Origin: Cytophagia bacterium | Lineage (GTDB): Bacteria; Bacteroidota; Bacteroidia; Cytophagales; Spirosomataceae | Direction: 5' to 3' | Length of the DNA: 50,768 bases | NCBI GenBank assembly: GCA_004293645.1 | Contig: REAB01000069.1 | Coordinates: forward strand, 1-50,768 | Shown: positions 16,446 to 23,712 of the stretch, one piece after another | Layout: every line of letters begins with the position of its first letter | Numbering within the stretch: position 1 is the stretch's first letter | Program-made: the position numbers and the translations under genes | The notes under the pieces: generated by a model | Told to the model about the DNA's origin: nothing | The model's input: only the letters and a program-made list of their open reading frames with translations | Databases searched by the model: none

Positions 16446-16880
16446 ATGGCTGCTTTTATTCGCCCTGCCTGCGCCGGTGACCTTCCAATCGTTTATCAGT
16501 TTGTTTGCGAACTGGAAAGCCAATTATTTGATTTAGAGATATTTAAGTGCATTTTTTTAAATAACATTCAGCACCCCGACCGCCATTATTTGGTGGCGTT
16601 TGAGCAAGACCAAGCCATTGGCTACGGCAGCATTCACGCGCAAGAGTTGCTCCATCACTGCGGTAAAGTAGGCGAAATTCAAGAAATGTACGTTGTGCCA
16701 GAAAGCCGAAGCTTGGGCGTTGGCAAACTGCTGGTTGAGGCCCTGATTGCCATTGCCCAACGTGAGCAATACGTAAACATAGAAGTAACTTCCAACAAAA
16801 AACGGGCCGACGCGCACCGCTTTTATGTTCAAAATGGTTTCGCCGATTCGCACCTCAAATTTGTTCGCCAACTCATTTAA
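16446..16880 (+). CDS. GNAT acetyltransferase resembling PhnO
   Basis: A 144-residue Gcn5-type N-acetyltransferase. It has the acetyl-CoA loop VVPESRSLGVGKLLVEALI (R/QxxGxG/A form) and ends ADAHRFYVQNGFADSHLKF. The stretch GEIQEMYVVPESRSLGVGKLL and the C-terminus are close to my memory of E. coli PhnO ([22 protein letters not shown] and DAHRFYLREGYEQSHFRF), an aminoalkylphosphonate acetyltransferase. No phosphonate genes are nearby, so the true amine substrate is open. Co-transcribed with the SDR gene upstream (3-bp gap). Confidence 0.88.
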   Translation: MAAFIRPACAGDLPIVYQFVCELESQLFDLEIFKCIFLNNIQHPDRHYLVAFEQDQAIGYGSIHAQELLHHCGKVGEIQEMYVVPESRSLGVGKLLVEALIAIAQREQYVNIEVTSNKKRADAHRFYVQNGFADSHLKFVRQLI

Positions 16881-16891
16881 CCCCATCGGTG

Positions 16892-16970
16892 CATTTTGTC
16901 ATTCCGACGTAGGAGGAATCTTTTTAGCCTGTCAATGCAGATTTCTACTATCGTCGGAATGACAAAAATG
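16892..16970. repeat. Dispersed inverted-repeat element with TAGGAGGAATC block
   Basis: Perfect 16-bp arms TTTTGTCATTCCGACG (16894-16909) and its complement (16952-16967) enclose 42 bp that begin with TAGGAGGAATCTTTT. It follows the acetyltransferase stop by about 11 bp and could act as a 3' hairpin. A degenerate relative occurs at 3565-3675. Elements of this look are, from memory, common between genes in Bacteroidota. Confidence 0.8.
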
Positions 16971-17037
16971 ATGTTCGTAAGTAGCTCGTAAAGTTTCCTC
17001 AAAAGACTTCAAAACAACAATTTAAGTACTTACTCGT

Positions 17038-17095
17038 AATTGTTTGTAATTACAGTAATTTGTTGTAATTACCTGTTTATCAATTTGTTATTACC
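17038..17095. repeat. Direct repeats AATTTGTTGTAATTACC upstream of the glycosyltransferase
   Basis: Three related units: AATTGTTTGTAATTAC (17038), AATTTGTTGTAATTACC (17057) and AATTTGTTATTACC (17082), with another AAATTACC just after. Spacings are 19 and 25 bp. They lie 60-120 bp upstream of the possible -7 element and could be regulator sites. Confidence 0.55.
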
Positions 17096-17158
17096 AAATT
17101 ACCCTTTATTACAAATCAAAAATAATATAAACTATTTCTGCCCAACTACTTACTTCGC

Positions 17159-17166
17159 TAAATTTG
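17159..17166 (+). promoter_or_regulatory. Possible -7 element of the glycosyltransferase gene
   Basis: TAAATTTG matches the TAnnTTTG consensus and lies 19 nt before the start codon at 17186. The -33 region has no clear TTG. Confidence 0.4.
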
Positions 17167-17185
17167 TGGTTTAAAATCGTTTTCG

Positions 17186-18226
17186 ATGTCGCTTCCCAAA
17201 TTGTTTTATGTCTGCATCAACAATGGTTCAGACACCCGTATTAATAAAGAAATCAAGACTTTATCTCGGTATTTTGAGGTGTATTATTTGGGAATTGGCT
17301 CCGATGAAAGTACCGCATTTGTAAAGCCTTTTTGCAAAGAGTTTTGGCTCATAAAAGGCCACCACAAGCAGATTTCTACGCTAATGAAGTATTTTTTGAG
17401 TTTCATAAAATACTTTTTCTCGCACAAATTTGCCAGTATTCACGTTATTAATGAGCAATTGTTGTTCATTTTCTTTCCCTTTTTGTGGCTCAAAAAACAC
17501 CAAGTAGTAGCCGACATTTTTGATTCCATTTTCTTACGCAGTTCGAGCTACGCGCTCCGTACGCTTCAAAAAGTAGTTTACGCACTACCCAAGCGCATCA
17601 TTGTTACCGACGACAACCGCAAAAACTTGGTATCTCAGTCATTTCACAACAAATTGGTGGTGGTCGAAAATTACCCGTATCGTTTTGAGGCTGTTCAACC
17701 CAAAATCGCTGCCAATGACGAACTGCTTATTTTGTACAGCGGCTCTTTGGGCATCACCCGTGGCACCAATTTATTGGCTCGTTTGGTGGAGTTGTCGCCA
17801 AAAGTACAAATTTGGATGGTAGGCTGGCTCTACGACGAACCCACGCGCACGTTGAGCCAACACCCACAAGTAAAAAATTGGGGGGTAGTAACCCAGCAAG
17901 AATCCATGCATTTGGCCTCACAATGCGACTATATTTTGTCGGTTTATGAACCCATCAACGACAACAATCTCAACGCCAGCCCCAACAAAATTTATGATGC
18001 CGTGCAAGCTCAAACGCCCGTTATTATAAATCGAGAAGTGAAAATTGCGGATTTTGTAGAAAAAAATAAACTGGGCTACGTTATCGAAAGTTTTTACGAA
18101 AAAGACCACGCAGCCTTGCTTCAAAAATTAATAGCCCAAAAAAAGCAGTTTGTTTTTGACCAAAAAATACAAAATGCCTACACTTGGGAGGCAATTGAAG
18201 CAAAATTGGTAGCGGCGCACCAATAA
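17186..18226 (+). CDS. Glycosyltransferase of the GT-B (GT4-like) fold
   Basis: A 346-residue predicted cytoplasmic glycosyltransferase. The N-terminal half has a hydrophobic, membrane-associating stretch (about residues 72-110: FIKYFFSHKFASIHVINEQL and LLFIFFPFLWL). The C-terminal Rossmann domain has LLILYSGSLGITRGTNLLARL, NWGVVTQQESMHLASQCDYILSVYEP and NASPNKIYDAVQAQTPVI, the last replacing the usual E-x7-E region of GT4 enzymes. Sugar and acceptor are unknown. It stands alone on the plus strand ahead of argF', 7 kb from the exopolysaccharide operon, and may or may not serve it. Confidence 0.82.
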   Translation: MSLPKLFYVCINNGSDTRINKEIKTLSRYFEVYYLGIGSDESTAFVKPFCKEFWLIKGHHKQISTLMKYFLSFIKYFFSHKFASIHVINEQLLFIFFPFLWLKKHQVVADIFDSIFLRSSSYALRTLQKVVYALPKRIIVTDDNRKNLVSQSFHNKLVVVENYPYRFEAVQPKIAANDELLILYSGSLGITRGTNLLARLVELSPKVQIWMVGWLYDEPTRTLSQHPQVKNWGVVTQQESMHLASQCDYILSVYEPINDNNLNASPNKIYDAVQAQTPVIINREVKIADFVEKNKLGYVIESFYEKDHAALLQKLIAQKKQFVFDQKIQNAYTWEAIEAKLVAAHQ

Positions 18227-18272
18227 TTTTTTGCAATTTTGTGGCTCATTTCCTGACACTCACCACACTAAT

Positions 18273-19217
18273 ATGAAACATTTTCTTTCGGTTTACGACG
18301 CACCTTCCATTTCAGAACTTGTTCAAGAAGGTATTCGCCAAAAACAAAATCCGTTTGCCGACGCGCACTTGGGCAAAAACAAAACCATTGGATTGATTTT
18401 TTTTAATTCGAGTCTTCGTACGCGCCTAAGTACCCAAAAAGCCGCCCAAAACTTGGGAATGAACGTAATGACGATGAACGTAGGCACCGATAGCTGGGGC
18501 CTCGAAATGCAAGATGGCGTAATAATGGACGCGACCAAAGCCGAACACGTCAAAGAAGCCGCTGCCGTAGTGGGGCAATACTGCGACATCATTGGCATTA
18601 GGGCTTTTGCCGAACTCCAAGACCGCGACAAAGATTATGCCGAACAAGTGCTGCAACAATTTAAAAAATACGCGGGCGTTCCCATCGTAAACTTGGAGTC
18701 GGCTACGCGCCACCCGCTGCAATCGCTGGCCGATTGCATTACGATTGAAGAACTTAAAACCACGATACGCCCAAAGATTGTTCTTACTTGGTTGCCTCAT
18801 TTTAAGCCACTTCCGCAAGCAGTTGCCAATTCTTTTTGCGAGTGGGTCAATCGAATTGAAGCCGATTTTGTGATAACACACCCCGAAGGCTACACGCTTG
18901 CACCCGAATTTGCGGGCAATGCCCAAGTAACCAACAACCAAGAAGAAGCACTCAAAAATGCTGATTTTGTGTATGGAAAAAACTGGTCTTCGTATGCCGA
19001 ATATGGGCAAGTTTTGACCCAGCAATCGACTTGGATGATGACCAAACAAAAAATGGATTTGACCAACAATGGTAAATTTATGCACTGCCTGCCCGTGAGA
19101 CGTAATCTCAAAGTATCTGACGATTTATTGGATTCTGAGGCTTCGGTAGTGATTCAACAAGCAGGTAACCGCGTGTGGGCTGCTCAGGCAGTTTTGAAAG
19201 GTATTTTAGAAGGCTAA
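18273..19217 (+). CDS. argF': N-succinyl-L-ornithine carbamoyltransferase
   Basis: The arginine-biosynthesis transcarbamylase peculiar to Bacteroidota, which carbamoylates N-succinylornithine instead of ornithine. The carbamoyl-phosphate motif appears as FFNSSLRTRLSTQ and the ornithine-side motif as MHCLPVRRN. RHPLQSLADCITIEE, LPQAVANSF and VITHPEGY agree with the Bacteroides fragilis enzyme as I remember it. Residue 90, counted from the ATG at 18273, is Ala; this is the position that selects succinyl (Pro) over acetyl (Glu). The open frame starts at 18231, but the ATG at 18273 matches the family. Other arg genes are not in the window. Confidence 0.95.
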   Translation: MKHFLSVYDAPSISELVQEGIRQKQNPFADAHLGKNKTIGLIFFNSSLRTRLSTQKAAQNLGMNVMTMNVGTDSWGLEMQDGVIMDATKAEHVKEAAAVVGQYCDIIGIRAFAELQDRDKDYAEQVLQQFKKYAGVPIVNLESATRHPLQSLADCITIEELKTTIRPKIVLTWLPHFKPLPQAVANSFCEWVNRIEADFVITHPEGYTLAPEFAGNAQVTNNQEEALKNADFVYGKNWSSYAEYGQVLTQQSTWMMTKQKMDLTNNGKFMHCLPVRRNLKVSDDLLDSEASVVIQQAGNRVWAAQAVLKGILEG

Positions 19218-19221
19218 CAAC

Positions 19222-19713
19222 CTACTCTTTCTCTATTTCAGCGTTTTCTAAGATGTAGTTTAGCTCGTAAATATTGTCGGCATTGAGGCGCATTACGCCC
19301 TTAAAAGTATGCCGCTCGTCGGTTTTAAATTTACGGTTGCTCTTCTTAAATTTTAACGACACCACCGACTCTGGGCCTGCTCCGCCACAAAAAAAGCAAG
19401 CACTAAAAGGAAACGCCGACAGCGCGTAGAGGTTAGATTCCATGTCAATTGGCAACACATAACCCGCCAAAAGCACTTCTTTCCCATTCAATTTGTTGAT
19501 ATTCGGCCCAAAAGTGGGGTACAACATATAAACCGATTCTTCGGGATACCACTTCTTTTTGAATGTTACGTCGCGCAACGACTCCCACGTAATTTTAACG
19601 GGATTGGCCGAGGTCAAAGGCCGATATTTAAACTTATCTACACCCTGCTTGGACACAAAAGAAGTAAAAGAAATGGCAACCAACGCCAGCAACAATACAA
19701 TTCGGGGCTTCAT
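19222..19713 (-). CDS. Secreted DUF3299-like protein
   Basis: A 163-residue exported protein of unknown function. A signal peptide (MKPRIVLLLALVAISFTSFVS) leads into a domain with LNGKEVLLAGYVLPIDMES and FSACFFCGGAGPESVVSLKF. The GYVLP block followed by a Cys-rich FxxCFFCGG segment resembles DUF3299, secreted proteins with a possible metal- or ligand-binding cysteine cluster. It converges on argF' with only 4 bp between the stops, so the two transcripts overlap. A possible promoter element lies at 19743-19750. Confidence 0.65.
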   Translation of the reverse strand: MKPRIVLLLALVAISFTSFVSKQGVDKFKYRPLTSANPVKITWESLRDVTFKKKWYPEESVYMLYPTFGPNINKLNGKEVLLAGYVLPIDMESNLYALSAFPFSACFFCGGAGPESVVSLKFKKSNRKFKTDERHTFKGVMRLNADNIYELNYILENAEIEKE

Positions 19714-19742
19714 AATTTGATTGGGTTTCCTTAAAAAGAATA

Positions 19743-19750
19743 CAAAATTA
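19743..19750 (-). promoter_or_regulatory. Possible -7 element of the DUF3299-like gene
   Basis: TAATTTTG on the minus strand, 29 nt upstream of the start at 19713. No TTG is present at the expected -33 position. Confidence 0.35.
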
Positions 19751-19770
19751 CAGACCGTTATGTTCCATTT

Positions 19771-20706
19771 TTACGGCACCAATACGCGGTCTATGACGTG
19801 AATAATACCGTTGGTAGCCATCAAATCGGTTTGTACCACGTTGGCAAGTGCTGCCGAACCGCTGCCTTTGAGCGTAACGGCCTTGGTGGCAGGCACTACC
19901 GTTACTGCTACCGAACGCCCACTATCGAGCATGGATAAATTGGAAGTGCCAAGCGTACCCGTAAAATAACGACCCCTGGTGATGTGGTACAACAAAAAAC
20001 TGTTTAAGGTCGCGGCGGGCAGGCGGTCTATGGCTGTCTTGCTCAAACCTGCTGCTTCCATGGCTTTGTTGTTGGGCAAAAAGAAACTAAACACTTCTTG
20101 CCGATTGTTGAGCTGCCCCAAAAGCGGGTTGATAGGCATGAGTTTGAGCGCACGGTCTAATGCTGCCCATGCCAAACTCAGTTCTGGATTATTGCGTATG
20201 GTGGCGTTCCAGTCGCCCGTGGGCACCGACAAAACCCTATCTACACCATGCACCACGCCGTTGGTGGCCTCCAAGTCTGCTTTCACTGCCCGCGAATTAT
20301 TGATAAAAACAACACCGTCTAATTTAGACAAATAGGCCGTGCTGGTGTCAGAAAAAGTTTTGGTTGGATAATTAAGGCCCGCCGCAAAATCTTTGACCAA
20401 CGTTTTTTTGCGCAACAAATGATACTGAATAATGCTCCGCACTTGCCCAACTGGCAAGGTCGTAACGGCTGAGGCATCGGCAAACCCCGATGCTTTGAAG
20501 GCAGCGTTGGTGGGTGCAAAAAAAGTAAATCCATAACTAGTTTTAAAAGCATCTGTCAAGCCCGCGTACGAAATAGCGGCGTTCAAGATGCTAAAATCTT
20601 CGTCTTGCACCAGCACATCAGATATGCTTTTGGGCTGCGGTTCGTCGCGGCGGCAGCCCAACATGGTGGTCAAAATTAAGGCAATGATTGCGGTGAATTT
20701 TCTCAT
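19771..20706 (-). CDS. Lipoprotein with two fasciclin (FAS1) domains
   Basis: A surface or periplasmic adhesion-type lipoprotein. The signal MRKFTAIIALILTTMLGC has a good lipobox (TMLGC). Two FAS1 domains follow, about residues 30-165 and 170-310. Each carries the family's H1/H2-like boxes: TFFAPTNAAFKASGF with NGVVHGVDRVL in the first, SFFLPNNKAMEAAGL with NGIIHVIDRVLVP in the second. FAS1 repeats mediate weak adhesion in matrices and biofilms. The ATG at 20706 is preferred to the frame start at 20718. Confidence 0.93.
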   Translation of the reverse strand: MRKFTAIIALILTTMLGCRRDEPQPKSISDVLVQDEDFSILNAAISYAGLTDAFKTSYGFTFFAPTNAAFKASGFADASAVTTLPVGQVRSIIQYHLLRKKTLVKDFAAGLNYPTKTFSDTSTAYLSKLDGVVFINNSRAVKADLEATNGVVHGVDRVLSVPTGDWNATIRNNPELSLAWAALDRALKLMPINPLLGQLNNRQEVFSFFLPNNKAMEAAGLSKTAIDRLPAATLNSFLLYHITRGRYFTGTLGTSNLSMLDSGRSVAVTVVPATKAVTLKGSGSAALANVVQTDLMATNGIIHVIDRVLVP

Positions 20707-20817
20707 TTCTTGTGTCAATTAAGCAATTGTTACAACGCGCAATGCCGCCCAAAATTGGCGATTGGATTCAATATTTATTGCGCTACGCATTCTTGTAAAG
20801 CAACGTTGGCTCTTGTC

Positions 20818-21798
20818 CTACGCTTTCAGTTGCGCAAATTCTTTGGCAAAATACGTTAAAATCACTTTTGCTCCTGCTCGCTTGATACTGAGCAACATTT
20901 CGAGCATGGCGCGGTCGCCGTCGAGCCAGCCATTTTGAGCGGCGGCTTTCACCATGGCATACTCGCCCGACACGTTGTAGGCGGCAATGGGTAAGTCAAA
21001 GTTATTATTGAGTTCTCGGATAATATCCAAATAAGCCAAAGCAGGTTTAACCATCAGAAAATCAGCTCCTTCTGAGGTGTCTAAGTCGGCCTCAATGAGT
21101 GCCTCGCGCCGATTGGCGGGGTTCATTTGGTAGGTTTTTTTGTCGCCAAAACGCGGGGCAGAATCTAAGGCATCGCGGAAAGGCCCGTAAAACGCGCTGG
21201 CGTATTTGGCCGTGTAAGACATAATGCTCACATTGGTAAACCCTTCTGCATCAAGCACTTGCCTAATGTATCCCACACGCCCGTCCATCATGTCGCTGGG
21301 GCCTAAAATATCGGCCCCAGCTTGGGCTTGGGCCAATGCCATTTTACCAAGAATTTCGAGCGTGGCATCGTTCACAATTTGCCCGTTTTCTACCAATCCG
21401 TCGTGGCCGTCGCTGCTGTACGGGTCCATGGCTACGTCGGTCATTAAGGCCAAATCTGGGAAATTTTCTTTGACCGCTCGCAGTGCTTTTAGATAAAAAG
21501 TGTCCTGCCGATAACTTTCGGTGGCCAATCGGTCTTTTTTAGATTCGTCATAATTGGGAAACAAATCAATGGCTTTGATACCCAAATCGGTCAGTTCACG
21601 CAATTCTTCGAGCAGCGTATCGGTAGAAAACCGATAAATGCCAGGCATTGATTTTACTTCGCTTTTTACGCCGCTGCCATCTACCAAAAACATCGGGAAA
21701 ATCAAATCATTGACCGACACGTTGGTTTCTTGCACCAAATCGCGGATGGCCGCCGACTGCCGATTGCGGCGCGGACGACGCGGAATTGAAAAACTCAT
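20818..21798 (-). CDS. hemB: Delta-aminolevulinic acid dehydratase (porphobilinogen synthase)
   Basis: Condenses two 5-aminolevulinates to porphobilinogen in haem biosynthesis. The two Schiff-base lysines are in SYTAKYAS and MVKPALAYLD. The metal-site loop is Asp-rich (DVAMDPYSSDGHDG), not the Cys-rich zinc loop of animals, so it should depend on magnesium or potassium. The length of 326 residues and the N-terminus RPRRNRQSAAIRDLVQE are standard. No other hem genes are in the window. A GC-rich hairpin (21844-21871) lies upstream, at the end of the neighbouring kinase gene. Confidence 0.98.
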   Translation of the reverse strand: MSFSIPRRPRRNRQSAAIRDLVQETNVSVNDLIFPMFLVDGSGVKSEVKSMPGIYRFSTDTLLEELRELTDLGIKAIDLFPNYDESKKDRLATESYRQDTFYLKALRAVKENFPDLALMTDVAMDPYSSDGHDGLVENGQIVNDATLEILGKMALAQAQAGADILGPSDMMDGRVGYIRQVLDAEGFTNVSIMSYTAKYASAFYGPFRDALDSAPRFGDKKTYQMNPANRREALIEADLDTSEGADFLMVKPALAYLDIIRELNNNFDLPIAAYNVSGEYAMVKAAAQNGWLDGDRAMLEMLLSIKRAGAKVILTYFAKEFAQLKA

Positions 21799-21843
21799 AT
21801 TTGGGTTTTTGATTTGTTGAATATAACAATTACGAACAAATTT

Positions 21844-21871
21844 GTAGCCCCGCGATATTTCGCGGGGCTAC
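21844..21871 (-). repeat. Perfect 12-bp GC-rich hairpin between the kinase gene and hemB
   Basis: GTAGCCCCGCGA (21844-21855), loop TATT, TCGCGGGGCTAC (21860-21871). It begins 3 nt after the kinase stop codon (21874) in the direction of transcription. No long U-run follows on the minus strand, so it may be a REP-like element acting as a 3' stabiliser or weak terminator. Confidence 0.75.
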
Positions 21872-21873
21872 GA

Positions 21874-22788
21874 TTATACCGCAAAATGCGCCAATTTTAC
21901 AAACTCTTGCACGCGGTCGTTTATTTCGACTTGGGTCAAATCAAGGATGCGCTCGCAGCCAAATTTTTCGACACAAAACGAAGCCATGGCCGAACCATAA
22001 ACAATGGCACGTTTCATGTTTTGAAACGAGAGATCGTTGGTAGCGGCCAAATGGCCAATAAAACCACCCGCAAAAGTGTCGCCTGCGCCCGTGGGGTCAA
22101 ACACTTCTTCGAGGGGCAGGGCGGGACAGAAAAATATTTCGTTGCCCTGAAACAACAGCGCACCGTGCTCTCCTTTCTTGATAATGAGCGTTTTAGGGCC
22201 CATCGCCATAATGGTTTTGGCAGCTTTGCGCAGCGAATAGTCGCCCGATAGTTGGCGTGCCTCTTCGTCGTTCACGGTCAAACAATCTACTTTGGGCAAA
22301 ACGGCTTTGAGGTCGTCCATGGCAATATCCATCCAAAAATTCATGGTGTCGAGCATCACAAACTGCGGGCGGCTGTCGAGTCTATCCAACACCATGTTTT
22401 GAATGGCTGGGGCGGTGTTACCCAGCATCAAAAACTGGCAATTTTGGTATTCGGCAGGAATTTTAGGGTCAAAGTTTTCCATTACATTCAGCTGCACTTC
22501 GAGCGTATCGCGGCTGTTCATGTTCTCGTGGTACTTGCCCGACCAAAAAAACGTTTTTTCGTCTTTCCGAATTTCCAAACCTGCGGTATTGACTCCGTGG
22601 CTCACCAAAACGTCAATCATTTCTTGGGGAAAATCGCCCCCTACTACGGCTACCAAATTGTTTTGTTTGGTAAAATAAGACGCCGAAAGCGTAATGTACG
22701 TGGCGGCGCCGCCAATTATTTTATCGGTTTTGCCAAATGGGGTTTCGAGCGCGTCAAAGGCTACTGAACCTACGGTAAGAAGACTCAT
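21874..22788 (-). CDS. PfkB-family carbohydrate kinase
   Basis: A 304-residue ribokinase-like sugar or nucleoside kinase. N-terminal GGAATYITLSA matches the first PfkB signature. The second signature, DPTGAGDTFAGGFIGHL, holds the catalytic Asp and anion hole. TVNDEEARQLSG is the usual NxxE region. The substrate is not clear: the short N-terminus (MSLLTVGSVAFDALETPFG) resembles a group of adenosine-kinase-like proteins annotated simply as sugar kinases. It stands alone; a terminator (22829-22868) lies upstream. Confidence 0.9.
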   Translation of the reverse strand: MSLLTVGSVAFDALETPFGKTDKIIGGAATYITLSASYFTKQNNLVAVVGGDFPQEMIDVLVSHGVNTAGLEIRKDEKTFFWSGKYHENMNSRDTLEVQLNVMENFDPKIPAEYQNCQFLMLGNTAPAIQNMVLDRLDSRPQFVMLDTMNFWMDIAMDDLKAVLPKVDCLTVNDEEARQLSGDYSLRKAAKTIMAMGPKTLIIKKGEHGALLFQGNEIFFCPALPLEEVFDPTGAGDTFAGGFIGHLAATNDLSFQNMKRAIVYGSAMASFCVEKFGCERILDLTQVEINDRVQEFVKLAHFAV

Positions 22789-22828
22789 AATGAAGTATGA
22801 TTAATTGGTTGATTTGCTGGTGATTATA

Positions 22829-22868
22829 CAACAAAAGGATAAAACCTTACGGCCTTATCCTTTTGTTG
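22829..22868 (-). terminator. Intrinsic terminator of the TPR-protein gene
   Basis: Perfect 14-bp arms CAACAAAAGGATAA (22829-22842) and complement (22855-22868), loop 12 nt, ending in a U-rich stretch on the minus strand. It lies 15 nt past the stop at 22884. Confidence 0.85.
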
Positions 22869-22883
22869 TTGCTTGGTTCAATG

Positions 22884-23582
22884 TTATTCGCCCATTGCGC
22901 TTTCCAATGCGCCTTTGTATTTTTTGGCATTTACAACTTCGGGAGCTTGCGGATACGTTTCAATGACTTTGTTGTAGGTTTCGATGGCTTCTTTGGTTTT
23001 TTTGGCTTTTTCTTGAGCAACAGCCAATTTCATCATATAGATGGGCGTAAAGTCTTTGTTAGGCTTGTGGCCAACGGCTTTTTCGTAATAACCAATTGCC
23101 TCTTCGGCATCGTTTTTTTCCATGTACGCATCGCCCAAAAGCGCGTAAGCCCGCGCTTGTACCAACAAATCTGGCGCACTAAAAGATTTGAGTTGTTCGA
23201 TGGCTTCGTCAAACTTGCCTTGTTTCATCAAAACCGAACCAGCTACAAAGTGTGCTACGTTGGCGGCGGGAGTTCCGCTAAACTCATCGGCAACACCCAA
23301 CAAACCTGGGTTGCCCGCTGTACCCTTTATTGCTTTGTTGAGCGAGTCTGACTCGGCAGCAAATATGGGTGCAAATAAAGCGGACTGCGCCTCTTCATCT
23401 TGGCTACTCACGTACCACTGATACCCAAACCAGCCCCCCAAAAGGACTACAATAGCTACGCCAGCAATCATTAAAACGTTGCTGTTTTTGGCAATTGTTT
23501 TTTCAACTTTACCCAGTTCTCCTGCCAAACCTTCGGGGCTTTCTAAAAACTCTAACCCTGAATCTGTGTCTTGCTTACTCAT
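22884..23582 (-). CDS. Membrane-anchored tetratricopeptide protein
   Basis: A 232-residue protein with a short cytoplasmic N-terminus, one transmembrane helix (about residues 34-56, VLMIAGVAIVVLLGGWFGY) and a periplasmic TPR domain. TPR helices include AHFVAGSVLMKQGKFDEAIE, YALLGDAYMEKNDAEEAIGYYEKA and AVAQEKAKKTKEAIETYNKVIETYP. The layout is that of YfgM-type proteins, which attach to the Sec translocon and chaperones in Proteobacteria; in Bacteroidota the role is untested. It has its own promoter element and terminator, so it is monocistronic. Confidence 0.88.
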   Translation of the reverse strand: MSKQDTDSGLEFLESPEGLAGELGKVEKTIAKNSNVLMIAGVAIVVLLGGWFGYQWYVSSQDEEAQSALFAPIFAAESDSLNKAIKGTAGNPGLLGVADEFSGTPAANVAHFVAGSVLMKQGKFDEAIEQLKSFSAPDLLVQARAYALLGDAYMEKNDAEEAIGYYEKAVGHKPNKDFTPIYMMKLAVAQEKAKKTKEAIETYNKVIETYPQAPEVVNAKKYKGALESAMGE

Positions 23583-23613
23583 TATGTTTTTGGTTATTTT
23601 TCAAATTGGACTG

Positions 23614-23621
23614 CAAAATTA
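23614..23621 (-). promoter_or_regulatory. Possible -7 element of the TPR-protein gene
   Basis: TAATTTTG on the minus strand, 31 nt before the start codon at 23582. A TTTG occurs upstream but only 12 bp away, closer than usual. Confidence 0.4.
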
Positions 23622-23712
23622 GAAAATCTCTTGCAAAATACGAACTAAGTACTTGAAAAAGATTCTGTTGGTACTCCTAACAAGAACAATGCCAAACCTT
23701 TATGTTGCCTTT

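Larger units (their letters stand above)
16881..17185 (+). other. 305-bp intergenic region with a long inverted repeat and AT-rich direct repeats
   Basis: No gene. It contains the inverted-repeat element at 16892-16970, a cluster of AT-rich direct repeats at 17038-17095 and a possible -7 element at 17159-17166 for the glycosyltransferase. Confidence 0.7.
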
